Part shown: piece by piece, positions 35,501 through 44,374 of the stretch | How positions within the stretch are numbered: position 1 is the stretch's first letter | Layout of the letters: every line of letters begins with the position of its first letter | DNA from: UBA7239 sp035430165 | GTDB lineage: Bacteria > Pseudomonadota > Gammaproteobacteria > Pseudomonadales > UBA7239 | Direction of reading: 5' to 3' | DNA length: 64,000 nt | NCBI GenBank assembly: GCA_035430165.1 | Contig: DAOMGE010000008.1 | Location: forward strand, 1 to 64,000 | Position numbers and translations under genes: made by a program | Notes under the pieces: generated by a model | Told to the model about the DNA's origin: nothing | The model's database searches: none | What the model saw: only the letters and a program-made list of their open reading frames with translations

Positions 35501-35773
35501 GTGAATAAAACAGAAATGATTGACGCCATTGCAGCCGCAGCTGACCTTCCGAAAGCCGCAGCCGGTCGTGCTCTTGACGCCGTGATTGACAGTATTACCC
35601 AGTCGCTGAAAAAAAATGAACAAGTTACTTTGGTTGGTTTCGGTACGTTTGTAGTAAAGGAACGTGCTGCACGTGCTGGCCGTAACCCCAAGACAGGTGA
35701 AGCGATCGAAATCAAGGCCGCCCGCCAGCCAGGCTTCAAGCCAGGCAAAGCACTCAAAGACGCAGTTGCCTGA
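35501..35773 (+). CDS. hupB: DNA-binding protein HU-beta
   Basis: 90 residues, GTG start with AAGGGG 8 bp upstream. The N-terminal MNKTEMIDAIAAAA and the DNA-arm signature GFGTFVVKERAARAGRNPKTG are diagnostic of HU/IHF; the chain length and NKT- start match HU-beta. It bends DNA as a dimer and structures the nucleoid. Own promoter upstream and terminator downstream. Confidence 0.95.
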   Translation: MNKTEMIDAIAAAADLPKAAAGRALDAVIDSITQSLKKNEQVTLVGFGTFVVKERAARAGRNPKTGEAIEIKAARQPGFKPGKALKDAVA

Positions 35774-35811
35774 GTCATTCTGCCCGGCAGGGCAGCAGTC
35801 AGCGAGTCCGG

Positions 35812-35838
35812 AAGGCGCATCCTTGATGCGCCTTTTTT
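35812..35838 (+). terminator. rho-independent terminator of hupB
   Basis: Stem AAGGCGCATC / GATGCGCCTT with a 3-base loop and T6. Confidence 0.9.
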
Positions 35839-35953
35839 GTTAATATGCCTGCTGCCAAAATCGACATGGGCACGGCCTGCAACAGGCAGCTGCCTTTCAT
35901 AAACGAGTAGTTGTCATACACACCAAGAAAAATTGCCAGATATCGGGGGATGC

Positions 35954-37870
35954 ATGCTGGAGTTTATACGGGAAAAAATGCAAGGCGCTTTTGCCACTGT
36001 CATCATTGGCTTTTTTTGTGTTGCATTTGCACTCTGGGGTGTTGAGCGACTTTTCAGCGGTGGAGGCAAGAGCAAGGCTGTAGTCGTTGTGAATGGCGAT
36101 GAAATCTTCGAGCCTGAAATTGCGAATGCGATTGATATGCTGCGCAAATATTATATGAACCAGCTCGGCGGCAAGGTTGATTCCAGTTTCCTCAATGACA
36201 AGATGCTGCGTGGGCCGGCAGTGGATACGCTGGTGAAACGCAAGTTGCTGGCATCAGAAACGACAGCGCTGAATATGGGCATCGGTTCCTCCACAATAGA
36301 TCGCAATATTGTCAGCGATCCCGTTTTCAGTCGCGACGGCAAGCGTTTTGATCCTGAATACTATCAAGAGCAATTACGTAAAGCGCAGATCACTGCAGCA
36401 GCCTACCAGAAGCAGTTGCGCCAGCAATTGATGTTTGGCCAGTTGCAAAGCGGCATTGCTGATACGGCTTTTGTGACAGACGCACAGGTAATGGGTCTTG
36501 CCCGTCTGATGGCACAAAAACGTGACTTTGAATATATCCGCATTCCCCTGCAGCAGTATGTTGATTCGGTGATTGTCGCGGACGATGCTATAGAAGCCTA
36601 TTATAAAAGTCATGCCAATGAATTCATGACAGAAGAAACGGTTGGCATTGAATACATTGAACTGAACAAGGCGGATATCGCCAGGTCGGTTAAAGTCGAG
36701 GACAAGGATCTGCAGGAAGCCTATGACAAGGAAAGAGCTGCATTCAAGTCAACCAGTGAGCGGCGCGCAGCACATATTCTGGTAGATGCCAAGGATGAAA
36801 CAGCGGCAAAGGCTAAACTGCAGGAGATAGATTCAAAATTGTCTTCGGGCGCTGATTTTGCAGCAGTTGCAAAACAGTATTCGATTGATGAAGGCTCAGC
36901 TGCAAAAGGCGGTGATGTCGGCTTCACGTCTGGTACTGCATTTGTACCAGCCTTCGAAAGTGCATTGGCATCCCTTCAGAAAGTGGGTGACATTTCCAAG
37001 CCGGTCAAAACAGAATTTGGATACCACATTATCAAATTGCTGGAAGAGCGCCAGACTGAAGTTCCCCCTTTCGAGAAGCGTAAAGCAGAGCTGGAGCAAC
37101 AATTGCGCATGGCAAAGGCGGGCACGGCATTTGCTGAAAAACTTGAGCAGCTGAATGAGGCAACCTATAGCGCGGGTGACCTCGCTGGTCCTGCCAAAGA
37201 ACTTGGACTCACCGTAAAAAAATCCCCTGCGTTTGCCAGACATGGTGGTGTTGATATTGCGGGCCAACAGAAAGTGATTGAGGCTGCCTTTTCTGCAGAT
37301 CTGGTTGATTCCGGCAAAAACAGCCAGATGATCGAGTTATCTGCAGATCGCGCCCTGGTGTTAAGGGTTTCAGAACACCATCTTCCCGTGGTGAAGGAAC
37401 TTGCCCAGGTCAAGCCCAGCATTATTGAAAAACTGAAAAGAGAGCAGGCCGTTACAGCGATCCACCAGAAAATCCAGGATCTCAAGACAAAGGCACAGAG
37501 TGAAAACAGTCTGGCAGGTATAGCAGCAACAGAAAAACTCAAAGTCATCACCCGTAGCGGGAAAACGCGCAATGCCGGTGGTGATGAGGCCGAGATTCTG
37601 CCATCCATTTTCAAATTGCCAAAACCGGCAACCGGGCAGGCTGTACTGGACTCCATGGAAATGGCAAACGGTGACTATGCGTTGATACACCTGATTGCCG
37701 TGCAAGATGTGGCTGTCACCACTGACAGCCCTGAGTACAAGGCAGCAGAACAGCAGTTGTCTGGCGGTATCGGTAGCATGCAGTTTGCTACTTTCGAGCA
37801 GCAATTGCGTAGCAAGGCCAAGATTATCAATCACGATGTTGTAGCTGATAGCAATCCAACGACGCCTTGA
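35954..37870 (+). CDS. ppiD: periplasmic folding chaperone PpiD (SurA-like N-terminus, parvulin domain)
   Basis: 638 residues from the ATG of MLEFIREKMQG, preceded by GGGGGA; the upstream TTG extension is not needed. One N-terminal membrane anchor (about residues 12-34) is followed by a SurA-N-like helical region with NGDEI. A parvulin-type prolyl isomerase domain lies at about 270-360 (AAHILVDAKDE, GGDVGF, FGYHIIKLLEER), then a C-terminal PpiD-specific region. It works at the inner membrane near SecYEG on emerging outer-membrane and periplasmic proteins. Family isomerase activity is often weak. Confidence 0.92.
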   Translation: MLEFIREKMQGAFATVIIGFFCVAFALWGVERLFSGGGKSKAVVVVNGDEIFEPEIANAIDMLRKYYMNQLGGKVDSSFLNDKMLRGPAVDTLVKRKLLASETTALNMGIGSSTIDRNIVSDPVFSRDGKRFDPEYYQEQLRKAQITAAAYQKQLRQQLMFGQLQSGIADTAFVTDAQVMGLARLMAQKRDFEYIRIPLQQYVDSVIVADDAIEAYYKSHANEFMTEETVGIEYIELNKADIARSVKVEDKDLQEAYDKERAAFKSTSERRAAHILVDAKDETAAKAKLQEIDSKLSSGADFAAVAKQYSIDEGSAAKGGDVGFTSGTAFVPAFESALASLQKVGDISKPVKTEFGYHIIKLLEERQTEVPPFEKRKAELEQQLRMAKAGTAFAEKLEQLNEATYSAGDLAGPAKELGLTVKKSPAFARHGGVDIAGQQKVIEAAFSADLVDSGKNSQMIELSADRALVLRVSEHHLPVVKELAQVKPSIIEKLKREQAVTAIHQKIQDLKTKAQSENSLAGIAATEKLKVITRSGKTRNAGGDEAEILPSIFKLPKPATGQAVLDSMEMANGDYALIHLIAVQDVAVTTDSPEYKAAEQQLSGGIGSMQFATFEQQLRSKAKIINHDVVADSNPTTP

Positions 37871-37891
37871 TGCCCGGTTTTGTGAAATAAC

Positions 37892-40240
37892 GTGTTGTCG
37901 CAACCAACAGCACACGACCGCTTGCGATATCTTGCAGCATTGCTGGATATAAGGTTTCTTTTGCTGCTGTTGTGCCTTGCCGTTTTATTGACACCCAGCG
38001 CACGCCTGCCATTGGCTGACAAGGTAGACGAATCGCTTTTTGCGCTGGGAGCCTTGCTTCAGCGTGAACCCATCGACACGAAGCCTTATGTGCGTATTGA
38101 TGTACCTTCTCGGGAAATCCAGCGCTTCCTGCACGATCCCGCCAGTGCCATTGATATGATGAACATGCTGGAACAACTCCAGCAGACATTCACACGTGGC
38201 ACAGCATTTGTATTAAGAGAGCCTGTCTGGCGGCAGTATGCAGCCCAGGATTTTCTCATCGCACATTGGCACGATGTTTCCACCGGTTCCCAACCGGAAA
38301 CAGAAAAAAACCTGGCCGATATCAACGCTCGCATGCGGATATTTATTTCCGTTCTTGCAAACCCGAAATATGTCTTCGCCATGCAACAGGATGCACGGTT
38401 TGTTGCGCATGCATGGCAGCTGGATTTCTTGCAGAATGGCCCGTCGGGATTGAAAAACCTGTTACAACCGCCACTGCCCGTTGCAGCTATATCGCCAATC
38501 GACAAAATGGAAAGTGCATCGCCACTGGCCGGGATCACCGAGTTGGGTCGGCCGTTGTTATGGCAGGCGGATGACCTTTTACGACCGGATGCACGACTCG
38601 AGTTATTCATGCACCAGCAGGGCCTGCATGCACCTGCCTGGCTGGCAGGGCAGGGCTTCCAGTGGCCCGACCATACATTGCGGACATCATTCAATGCGGT
38701 TGTCTATCCGCGTTTTACAGCCGGTTCTGCCGCGGCACCCGCCCTGCAACACTACAACTTGCAGCAACTGGCAACACAGGATGTACGTCGCCTGCTACAT
38801 GAAAAAACGGTCGTGATTGCAGAGCAAGGTGATCTCGTGGCCGATGACATGCTCTACAGCGTATTGAGCCTGGAAGGTGGTTACTACGCGGTTGCACCGG
38901 AATGGCTACCCTTGTTCAGGATCGGCGTGATACTGGTGATCATGTTACTGGCGGTATCTTCACACTACAGTAGTAAACGCCTGTTCTCGATCCTCAATTT
39001 GCTGGTACTGGCGAGCCTGTTACTGACGCAGCAGATTTTTCTGTTACTACATAGGGAATGGTTGCCAATTGCTGCTTGTGTGCTGCTGTTACTGGGTTGC
39101 TACCTCACGATTCTTTTGTGGGAAATCCGGCGGCAGTACTATCCGCTGGCAACAGGCGACTTGTCACGGAAATCATCACTGGCACACGTTGCCGACAACA
39201 CAGCATCAGTTCCTGTTCCGTTATCGCGACCCGATAAAATCCGCCCGTCAGGTCCATCACTGTTTGCACGAATTTTCAAAAAATCATCATCAAATTCCAA
39301 CAAAAGAAATCGTTACCTGGACGATGACGAGGCAACTCTGTTTGATACTGGCGCGATGGAAAAGACTGCAAGATTGACAACAGCGGCGCCACCACCCAGG
39401 AAACAACGCCAGTTTCTTGGTCGCTATCAGGTGCAACGTGAGTTGGGCAGGGGAGCGATGGGTGTGGTTTACCTCGGGTTTGATCCCAAGATTGCCAGAC
39501 AGGTAGCCATCAAGACCTTGCATTACACACAATTTGATTCAAGTGAACTTGCTTCGGTGAAAGAACGCTTTTTTCGCGAGGCAGAAGCCGCCGGGCGTTT
39601 GCGCCATCCCAATATCGTCACCATTTATGATGCCGGTGAAGAATCTGACCTTGCTTACATTGCGATGGACTATGTCAGCGGCAATTCGTTGGCAGCACAC
39701 ATCCGCAAAGACCAGTTGCTGGATGTGGAGCTGGTGTACTGGATCATGATGAATGTGGCGGATGCCGTGGCTTATGCCAATTCACAGGGGATTATTCATC
39801 GCGATATAAAACCGAGCAACATCCTTTTCGATGCAAAAACCAATGAAGTGAAAGTTGCGGATTTCGGTATTGCCCGGATCATGGATAGCACGGTATCGCG
39901 CACCAAGACCGGTGACATACTCGGCAGCCCGCTGTACATGGCGCCAGAGCAATTGAAGGGAGAACCGGTCAGTCCCCGCTCTGATGTGTTCAGTCTCGGT
40001 GTGACGTTTTACCAGTTATTGACAGGAGAGTTGCCCTTCAAGGGCAATAATATCCATGAGCTGTCCTTGCAGATCGTACAGGCCAAATTCAGATCGGTGG
40101 ATGAGGTGCGTCCTGGCTTGCCCGACAGTGCGCGACTCATCATTAACAAGGCCTTGCAAAAAAATCCGGATAAACGCTATAACACAGCTGCAGAAATGGC
40201 AGAGGCACTGAATCGTGCCTATAGCAAAGAGTTCACATGA
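37892..40240 (+). CDS. transmembrane Ser/Thr protein kinase with CHASE2-like sensor region
   Basis: 782 residues, GTG start, no clear ribosome site. Layout: one membrane segment (about 20-38), an extracytoplasmic region of ~300 residues, three closely spaced membrane segments (about 344-408), a basic/Ser-rich linker and a Hanks-type kinase (about 511-778). Kinase motifs: GRGAMGVVY, Lys541 (VAIK), HRDIKPSN with Asp638, DFG with Asp657, and SPLYMAPEQ. The TM-sensor-3TM order is that of CHASE2 receptors; I cannot confirm the CHASE2 fold by eye. The stop overlaps the start of a PP2C phosphatase gene, so kinase and phosphatase are coupled. Confidence 0.85.
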   Translation: MLSQPTAHDRLRYLAALLDIRFLLLLLCLAVLLTPSARLPLADKVDESLFALGALLQREPIDTKPYVRIDVPSREIQRFLHDPASAIDMMNMLEQLQQTFTRGTAFVLREPVWRQYAAQDFLIAHWHDVSTGSQPETEKNLADINARMRIFISVLANPKYVFAMQQDARFVAHAWQLDFLQNGPSGLKNLLQPPLPVAAISPIDKMESASPLAGITELGRPLLWQADDLLRPDARLELFMHQQGLHAPAWLAGQGFQWPDHTLRTSFNAVVYPRFTAGSAAAPALQHYNLQQLATQDVRRLLHEKTVVIAEQGDLVADDMLYSVLSLEGGYYAVAPEWLPLFRIGVILVIMLLAVSSHYSSKRLFSILNLLVLASLLLTQQIFLLLHREWLPIAACVLLLLGCYLTILLWEIRRQYYPLATGDLSRKSSLAHVADNTASVPVPLSRPDKIRPSGPSLFARIFKKSSSNSNKRNRYLDDDEATLFDTGAMEKTARLTTAAPPPRKQRQFLGRYQVQRELGRGAMGVVYLGFDPKIARQVAIKTLHYTQFDSSELASVKERFFREAEAAGRLRHPNIVTIYDAGEESDLAYIAMDYVSGNSLAAHIRKDQLLDVELVYWIMMNVADAVAYANSQGIIHRDIKPSNILFDAKTNEVKVADFGIARIMDSTVSRTKTGDILGSPLYMAPEQLKGEPVSPRSDVFSLGVTFYQLLTGELPFKGNNIHELSLQIVQAKFRSVDEVRPGLPDSARLIINKALQKNPDKRYNTAAEMAEALNRAYSKEFT

Positions 40241-40977
40241 AGCACTCCAGGTCATCCTTGTCCACCGTCGCAGGATTTACCCACATCGGCTGCGTGCGCT
40301 CACGGAATGAGGATAACCTGTATTTCGAAACACACCCGCACAAGGATGCCATACTGGCCGTCATTGCAGACGGCATGGGCGGACACGCTGGTGGCGCCAT
40401 GGCCAGTCGGCTGACGATTGAGGCGTATTTTCGCGGATGGAAGCGACTGGAGTCGCCGAATGGCCAGTGGTTGTGCGATACCGCTGTGGTTGCCAACAAC
40501 CTGATTCGCTGGCATGCAGAAAAGGATCCCTCACTGAAGGACATGGGAACAACGCTGGTTGCCTTTTTGCTGATTGATGGCGTCGCACACGTTGTCAATA
40601 TTGGCGACTCGCGTTGTTACCACTACAGCAAGCGCAAGCTGACGCAGATCACCACGGACCACTCATTGGTGCAAAGCATGGTGGACAAGGGATCGCTGAC
40701 GCCAGAGCAGGCAGAACAAAGCCCGATCAGGAACTATCTCACACGTTCATTGGGATCTTTCCAGAACCCTGAAGTTGATTACAAGACCATCCCGGTCAAC
40801 CAGGGTGACCGGTTGTTATTGTGTTCCGACGGGTTGAGCAACATGCTCAAGAAACAGGAAATTTCGGTATTGTTACGCACGCGAACCAATGACGAATATA
40901 TTTGCCAGACCATGATCGAACTGGCCTTGTTACGCGGTGCAAGTGACAATATTTCTGTTATCGTCTGCACCGTCTAG
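40237..40977 (+). CDS. PP2C-family Ser/Thr protein phosphatase
   Basis: 246 residues. Metal-binding motifs of bacterial PP2C: RSRNEDN near residue 22, VIADGMGGHAGG, NIGDSRCYHY, LCSDGLSNML and GASDNISVIV. It should reverse phosphorylation made by the kinase just upstream, whose stop overlaps its ATG by 4 bp. Cytoplasmic, no membrane segment. Confidence 0.92.
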   Translation: MKHSRSSLSTVAGFTHIGCVRSRNEDNLYFETHPHKDAILAVIADGMGGHAGGAMASRLTIEAYFRGWKRLESPNGQWLCDTAVVANNLIRWHAEKDPSLKDMGTTLVAFLLIDGVAHVVNIGDSRCYHYSKRKLTQITTDHSLVQSMVDKGSLTPEQAEQSPIRNYLTRSLGSFQNPEVDYKTIPVNQGDRLLLCSDGLSNMLKKQEISVLLRTRTNDEYICQTMIELALLRGASDNISVIVCTV

Positions 40978-41011
40978 CGTGGCAGTTTTTTGTAAGTGGA
41001 GGATTAAAGCT

Positions 41012-41371
41012 ATGGCGTTACTGGTGCAGCTCATAGACGGGGTTGTCGGAAATAAATTCACCCTCGACAAGCAGTTACACACGATAGGTCGCCATCCACA
41101 GAACGAAATATTTCTTGATGATGTCGCGGTGAGTGTCAAACACGCCGTGATAGAAGCCAGGGAAAACAGTTATCTGGATGGTTACTGTGATTTCACCCTG
41201 AAAGACCTCGGCAGTACCAACGGCACTTTCGTCAACGATGAGCGCATTACCGAGCAGAAACTGGTTAACGGTGATCTGGTCCGGATAGTCTGGAACACAT
41301 TCCGGTTTATTGATGACAATGAAATGGATCTTGAGAAAACAACCCAGATATTGATGGGATCAACATTCTGA
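41012..41371 (+). CDS. FHA domain protein
   Basis: 119 residues from the ATG of MALLVQLIDG, with GGAGG upstream. Nearly the whole chain is one forkhead-associated domain: IGRHPQNEIFLDDVAVSVKHAVIE (usually GR-x(n)-S-x-x-H; here VSVKHA), LKDLGSTNGTFVNDERI. FHA domains bind phosphothreonine, so this is the likely readout of the kinase/phosphatase pair. No second domain is visible; its output partner is unknown. Confidence 0.9.
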   Translation: MALLVQLIDGVVGNKFTLDKQLHTIGRHPQNEIFLDDVAVSVKHAVIEARENSYLDGYCDFTLKDLGSTNGTFVNDERITEQKLVNGDLVRIVWNTFRFIDDNEMDLEKTTQILMGSTF

Positions 41372-41424
41372 CGCAGCAAGCGTCCTCCTTCATGTAAAGA
41401 CAGGAATACAAAAGGACACAGGGC

Positions 41425-43809
41425 ATGGATGCTCACCACCAAGCGGATGGCGCTCGCTATCCCGTTTCTTTATTCAGTATCAGCATTCTGGTCAGTGTCG
41501 GCCTGTCGGCTGCAGCACTGTCACCGGAATTACCTTCCACGCTTTTACTGCTGGCGATGGCAATTGCCGGCGTGTGGTTGTGCCTGCCGTGGTGGAACGT
41601 CTTTCTGGTGGCAACGGGATGGTTATTGCTCGGATATTGCTGGTCTGCTGCCTGCTGTCAGGCAACGCTGGCAACGTGGTTACCGGCAGGGGATGAAAAC
41701 CGGGACATCGTGATCAGTGGCCATGTACTCGATTTCCCCCAGCCGCGTGAACAGGGCTGGCAGTTTGATTTTTATGCTGACCAGCTTGGCGGCAAGATCC
41801 GTCTCAGTCTCCATGCTCCGTATAACAGAAGTGCAGATGTTTTCATGCCTGTGCCACGACTGGATTGCCATTACCGTTTACAGGTACAACTGAAAAGACC
41901 GCGCGGTTTACTCAATTTCGGCTTGTACGATTACCAGGCATGGCTGTTGCAGAGTGGTTATCGTGCAACCGGTTATGTTCGCCATGTGGTTGACTGTGAA
42001 GAGCAATCGCCGTCGCGATGGCTGGCGTGGCGCGCACAGCTTGCTGACAACATTACATCGGTACCCATGAGTGAACGTGCCCGCAGCACGTTACTGGCCT
42101 TGTTGATTGGCAGTTATGCCGATATTGACAGGGTGCAATGGCAAGTATTACGTGACAGCGGAACAATCCATCTGCTGTCGGTGTCCGGCTTGCATATCGT
42201 CTTGATTGCAGCATTGGCACATCTCTGTGTATATCACACGTGTCGCTTCCTGGTCGTGCCGGTTCGCTGGTGGCCTGCGGATAATTATGCGGCGTGTGCA
42301 GCACTGTTTTTTGCAATTTTTTACGCGTGTCTTGCCGGGTTTTCCGTTGCTACCCAGCGCTCACTGATCATGGTTGCTGTCGCTGTACTACAACGATTGT
42401 TCTACGGCCGGCTCCAGTTTGGCACGACCTTGTTAATAGCCTTGCTGCTGGTTTTACTGTCGAATCCCTTGTCGATTTTCAGCAGTGGCTTCTGGTTTTC
42501 TTTCTGGGCAACGGCTGTGCTGGTTTATTCCTCGAAAACTGAATTGCCAGAACAGGTTGCCCGTTCATGGAGACAATGGTTGCTCGACGCTGTGCGACCG
42601 CAATGGCTGGTCTTCGTGCTGTTGGCACCGATGTTGTTGTATGTATACGGCCGCATGCCATTGTTGTCATTGCCACTGAATTTTTTTGCTGTGCCGTGGG
42701 TCAGTTATATCAGTTTGCCGATTGCCTTTGCCGCGCTAGCCCTGTTGCCCGTTTCGGCATGCCTCGCAAGCTTTTTACTCAAACTGTCAGCATGGACGCT
42801 GGATATTTACTGGCAGGCGATGGAGTGGGGCATCGCAGCGGGTGGTAATGCCCATATCGATCTGGGAGGCATCACATTATGGCCACTTATCCTGTCGCTT
42901 ACTGGGCTGGTTATATGTTTTCTGCTGCCTGCATCGACAAAACATAAAAAATTCCTGTGGCGAATATCAGGTCTTGCCTTGTGTTTACCCATGTTTTTTT
43001 CTGGCAGCAAGGCCTTGCAACAACATGAACTGGAAATGACGGTACTGGATGTCGGGCAAGGTTTGTCCGTAATCGTGCGCACGGCCAGTCATGTACTGGT
43101 CTATGACACCGGAGACAAACGTTCCGAACGTTTTGATAGCGGCCGTGATATTGTCGCGCCCGCTTTACGAGATTTGCGCATGAAAAAAATTGACATGCTC
43201 GTGTTGAGTCATTCCGATAGCGATCATGCGGGTGGCGCACCGGGATTGTTGCAGGAATTCACCAGCAGGCAGCAATGGTCAGGCACACCGGATTCCTTGC
43301 CGGAACCTCATACATTTTTACCGTGTCGGGCTGGCATGCACTGGCGTTGGGATGGCGTCGATTTCTACGTGGTGCATCCGGCAGATAATCTCGGAGACAC
43401 CACGAATAATCGCGGTTGTGTGATCAGGATAGACACCGGCAATAAAAGCATCCTGCTCGCCGCTGACATCGAGCAAGCTGCAGAAGAAGCAATATTGGCA
43501 CGCGGTGAAAATCTGCACGCAGATATTCTCGTGTCACCTCACCATGGCAGCAAGAGTTCATCCTCAGAGGCTTTCCTGCAAGCGGTGGAGGCACAGCGTG
43601 TGGTGATCAGTTCCGGTTACCACAATCGTTATCACCATCCATCGCCGGAAGTCATGACTCGATACGCCCGACACCACATGCAGGTATTCAATACAGCAGA
43701 AACCGGCGCTGTGCGTATCCGATTATTACAGGCGGGACTGGACGCAGGACTGGCCGTGTGTGAGCACAATAATTTCTGGCGAGACAAACATTATTGCCAT
43801 CCCCACTGA
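41425..43809 (+). CDS. comEC: DNA internalization protein ComEC/Rec2
   Basis: 794 residues. An N-terminal DUF4131-like region, then the multi-span competence domain with LLSVSGLHIVLIAALAHL and FYACLAGFSVATQRSLIM, then a C-terminal metallo-beta-lactamase domain from about residue 537 (LDVGQGLSVIV, SHSDSDHAGG, PHHGSKSSSSEAFL). It forms the channel that carries transforming DNA across the inner membrane; the C-terminal domain probably degrades one strand. Located 53 bp after the FHA gene on the same strand. The end overlaps trmL by 19 bp. Confidence 0.93.
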   Translation: MDAHHQADGARYPVSLFSISILVSVGLSAAALSPELPSTLLLLAMAIAGVWLCLPWWNVFLVATGWLLLGYCWSAACCQATLATWLPAGDENRDIVISGHVLDFPQPREQGWQFDFYADQLGGKIRLSLHAPYNRSADVFMPVPRLDCHYRLQVQLKRPRGLLNFGLYDYQAWLLQSGYRATGYVRHVVDCEEQSPSRWLAWRAQLADNITSVPMSERARSTLLALLIGSYADIDRVQWQVLRDSGTIHLLSVSGLHIVLIAALAHLCVYHTCRFLVVPVRWWPADNYAACAALFFAIFYACLAGFSVATQRSLIMVAVAVLQRLFYGRLQFGTTLLIALLLVLLSNPLSIFSSGFWFSFWATAVLVYSSKTELPEQVARSWRQWLLDAVRPQWLVFVLLAPMLLYVYGRMPLLSLPLNFFAVPWVSYISLPIAFAALALLPVSACLASFLLKLSAWTLDIYWQAMEWGIAAGGNAHIDLGGITLWPLILSLTGLVICFLLPASTKHKKFLWRISGLALCLPMFFSGSKALQQHELEMTVLDVGQGLSVIVRTASHVLVYDTGDKRSERFDSGRDIVAPALRDLRMKKIDMLVLSHSDSDHAGGAPGLLQEFTSRQQWSGTPDSLPEPHTFLPCRAGMHWRWDGVDFYVVHPADNLGDTTNNRGCVIRIDTGNKSILLAADIEQAAEEAILARGENLHADILVSPHHGSKSSSSEAFLQAVEAQRVVISSGYHNRYHHPSPEVMTRYARHHMQVFNTAETGAVRIRLLQAGLDAGLAVCEHNNFWRDKHYCHPH

Positions 43810-44246
43810 CGCCAGGCTTCGTAGGCGACAATCGCAACCGTGTTGGACAGGTTAAGGCTGCGGCTATCCGGTTGCATGGGTAAACGCAGGATGTGACCTG
43901 CAGGCAGGCTGTCACGGAATGCTTGCGTCAAACCGCGCGATTCAGGCCCGAATACTACGGCGTCATGGTGTTGAAACTGCACATCGCTGTAGCAGCGAGT
44001 GCCCTTGGTGCTGAGGGCAAAAATACGCGGTGGTTGTACCTGGTCGACAAACGCCTGCCAGTTGTCGTACTGCGTAGTGGTCGCGCTGTCGCGGTAATCC
44101 AGTCCGGCACGACGCAGCTGTTTTTCCTGTAGCGTAAAGCCCAATGGTTCGATCAGGTGCAGTGAAAAACCGGTATTGGCACACAGACGCATGATGTTGC
44201 CGGTATTGGGTGGAATCTCTGGCTCAAACAGGACGATGTGCAGCAT
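43791..44246 (-). CDS. trmL: tRNA (cytidine(34)-2'-O)-methyltransferase TrmL
   Basis: 151 residues, SPOUT fold. Family motifs: FEPEIPPNTGNIMRLCANTG at the N-terminus, FGPESRGL in the middle and LNLSNTVAIVAYEAWRQ at the C-terminus, which forms the knot that binds SAM. It methylates the wobble ribose of tRNA-Leu isoacceptors. Convergent with comEC; the 3' ends overlap by 19 bp. Confidence 0.93.
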   Translation of the reverse strand: MLHIVLFEPEIPPNTGNIMRLCANTGFSLHLIEPLGFTLQEKQLRRAGLDYRDSATTTQYDNWQAFVDQVQPPRIFALSTKGTRCYSDVQFQHHDAVVFGPESRGLTQAFRDSLPAGHILRLPMQPDSRSLNLSNTVAIVAYEAWRQWGWQ

Positions 44247-44374
44247 CAGCTATATGTCGCAATTCACTGGAATAACAGGGTTTGTACGGGTTTCCCGCTA
44301 GGGGCAGGCAGAGCGTATTGGCTATCATGGCTGGCAATGTTTTCCACTACAAATGTTTTCTACTACAAGAGTTT

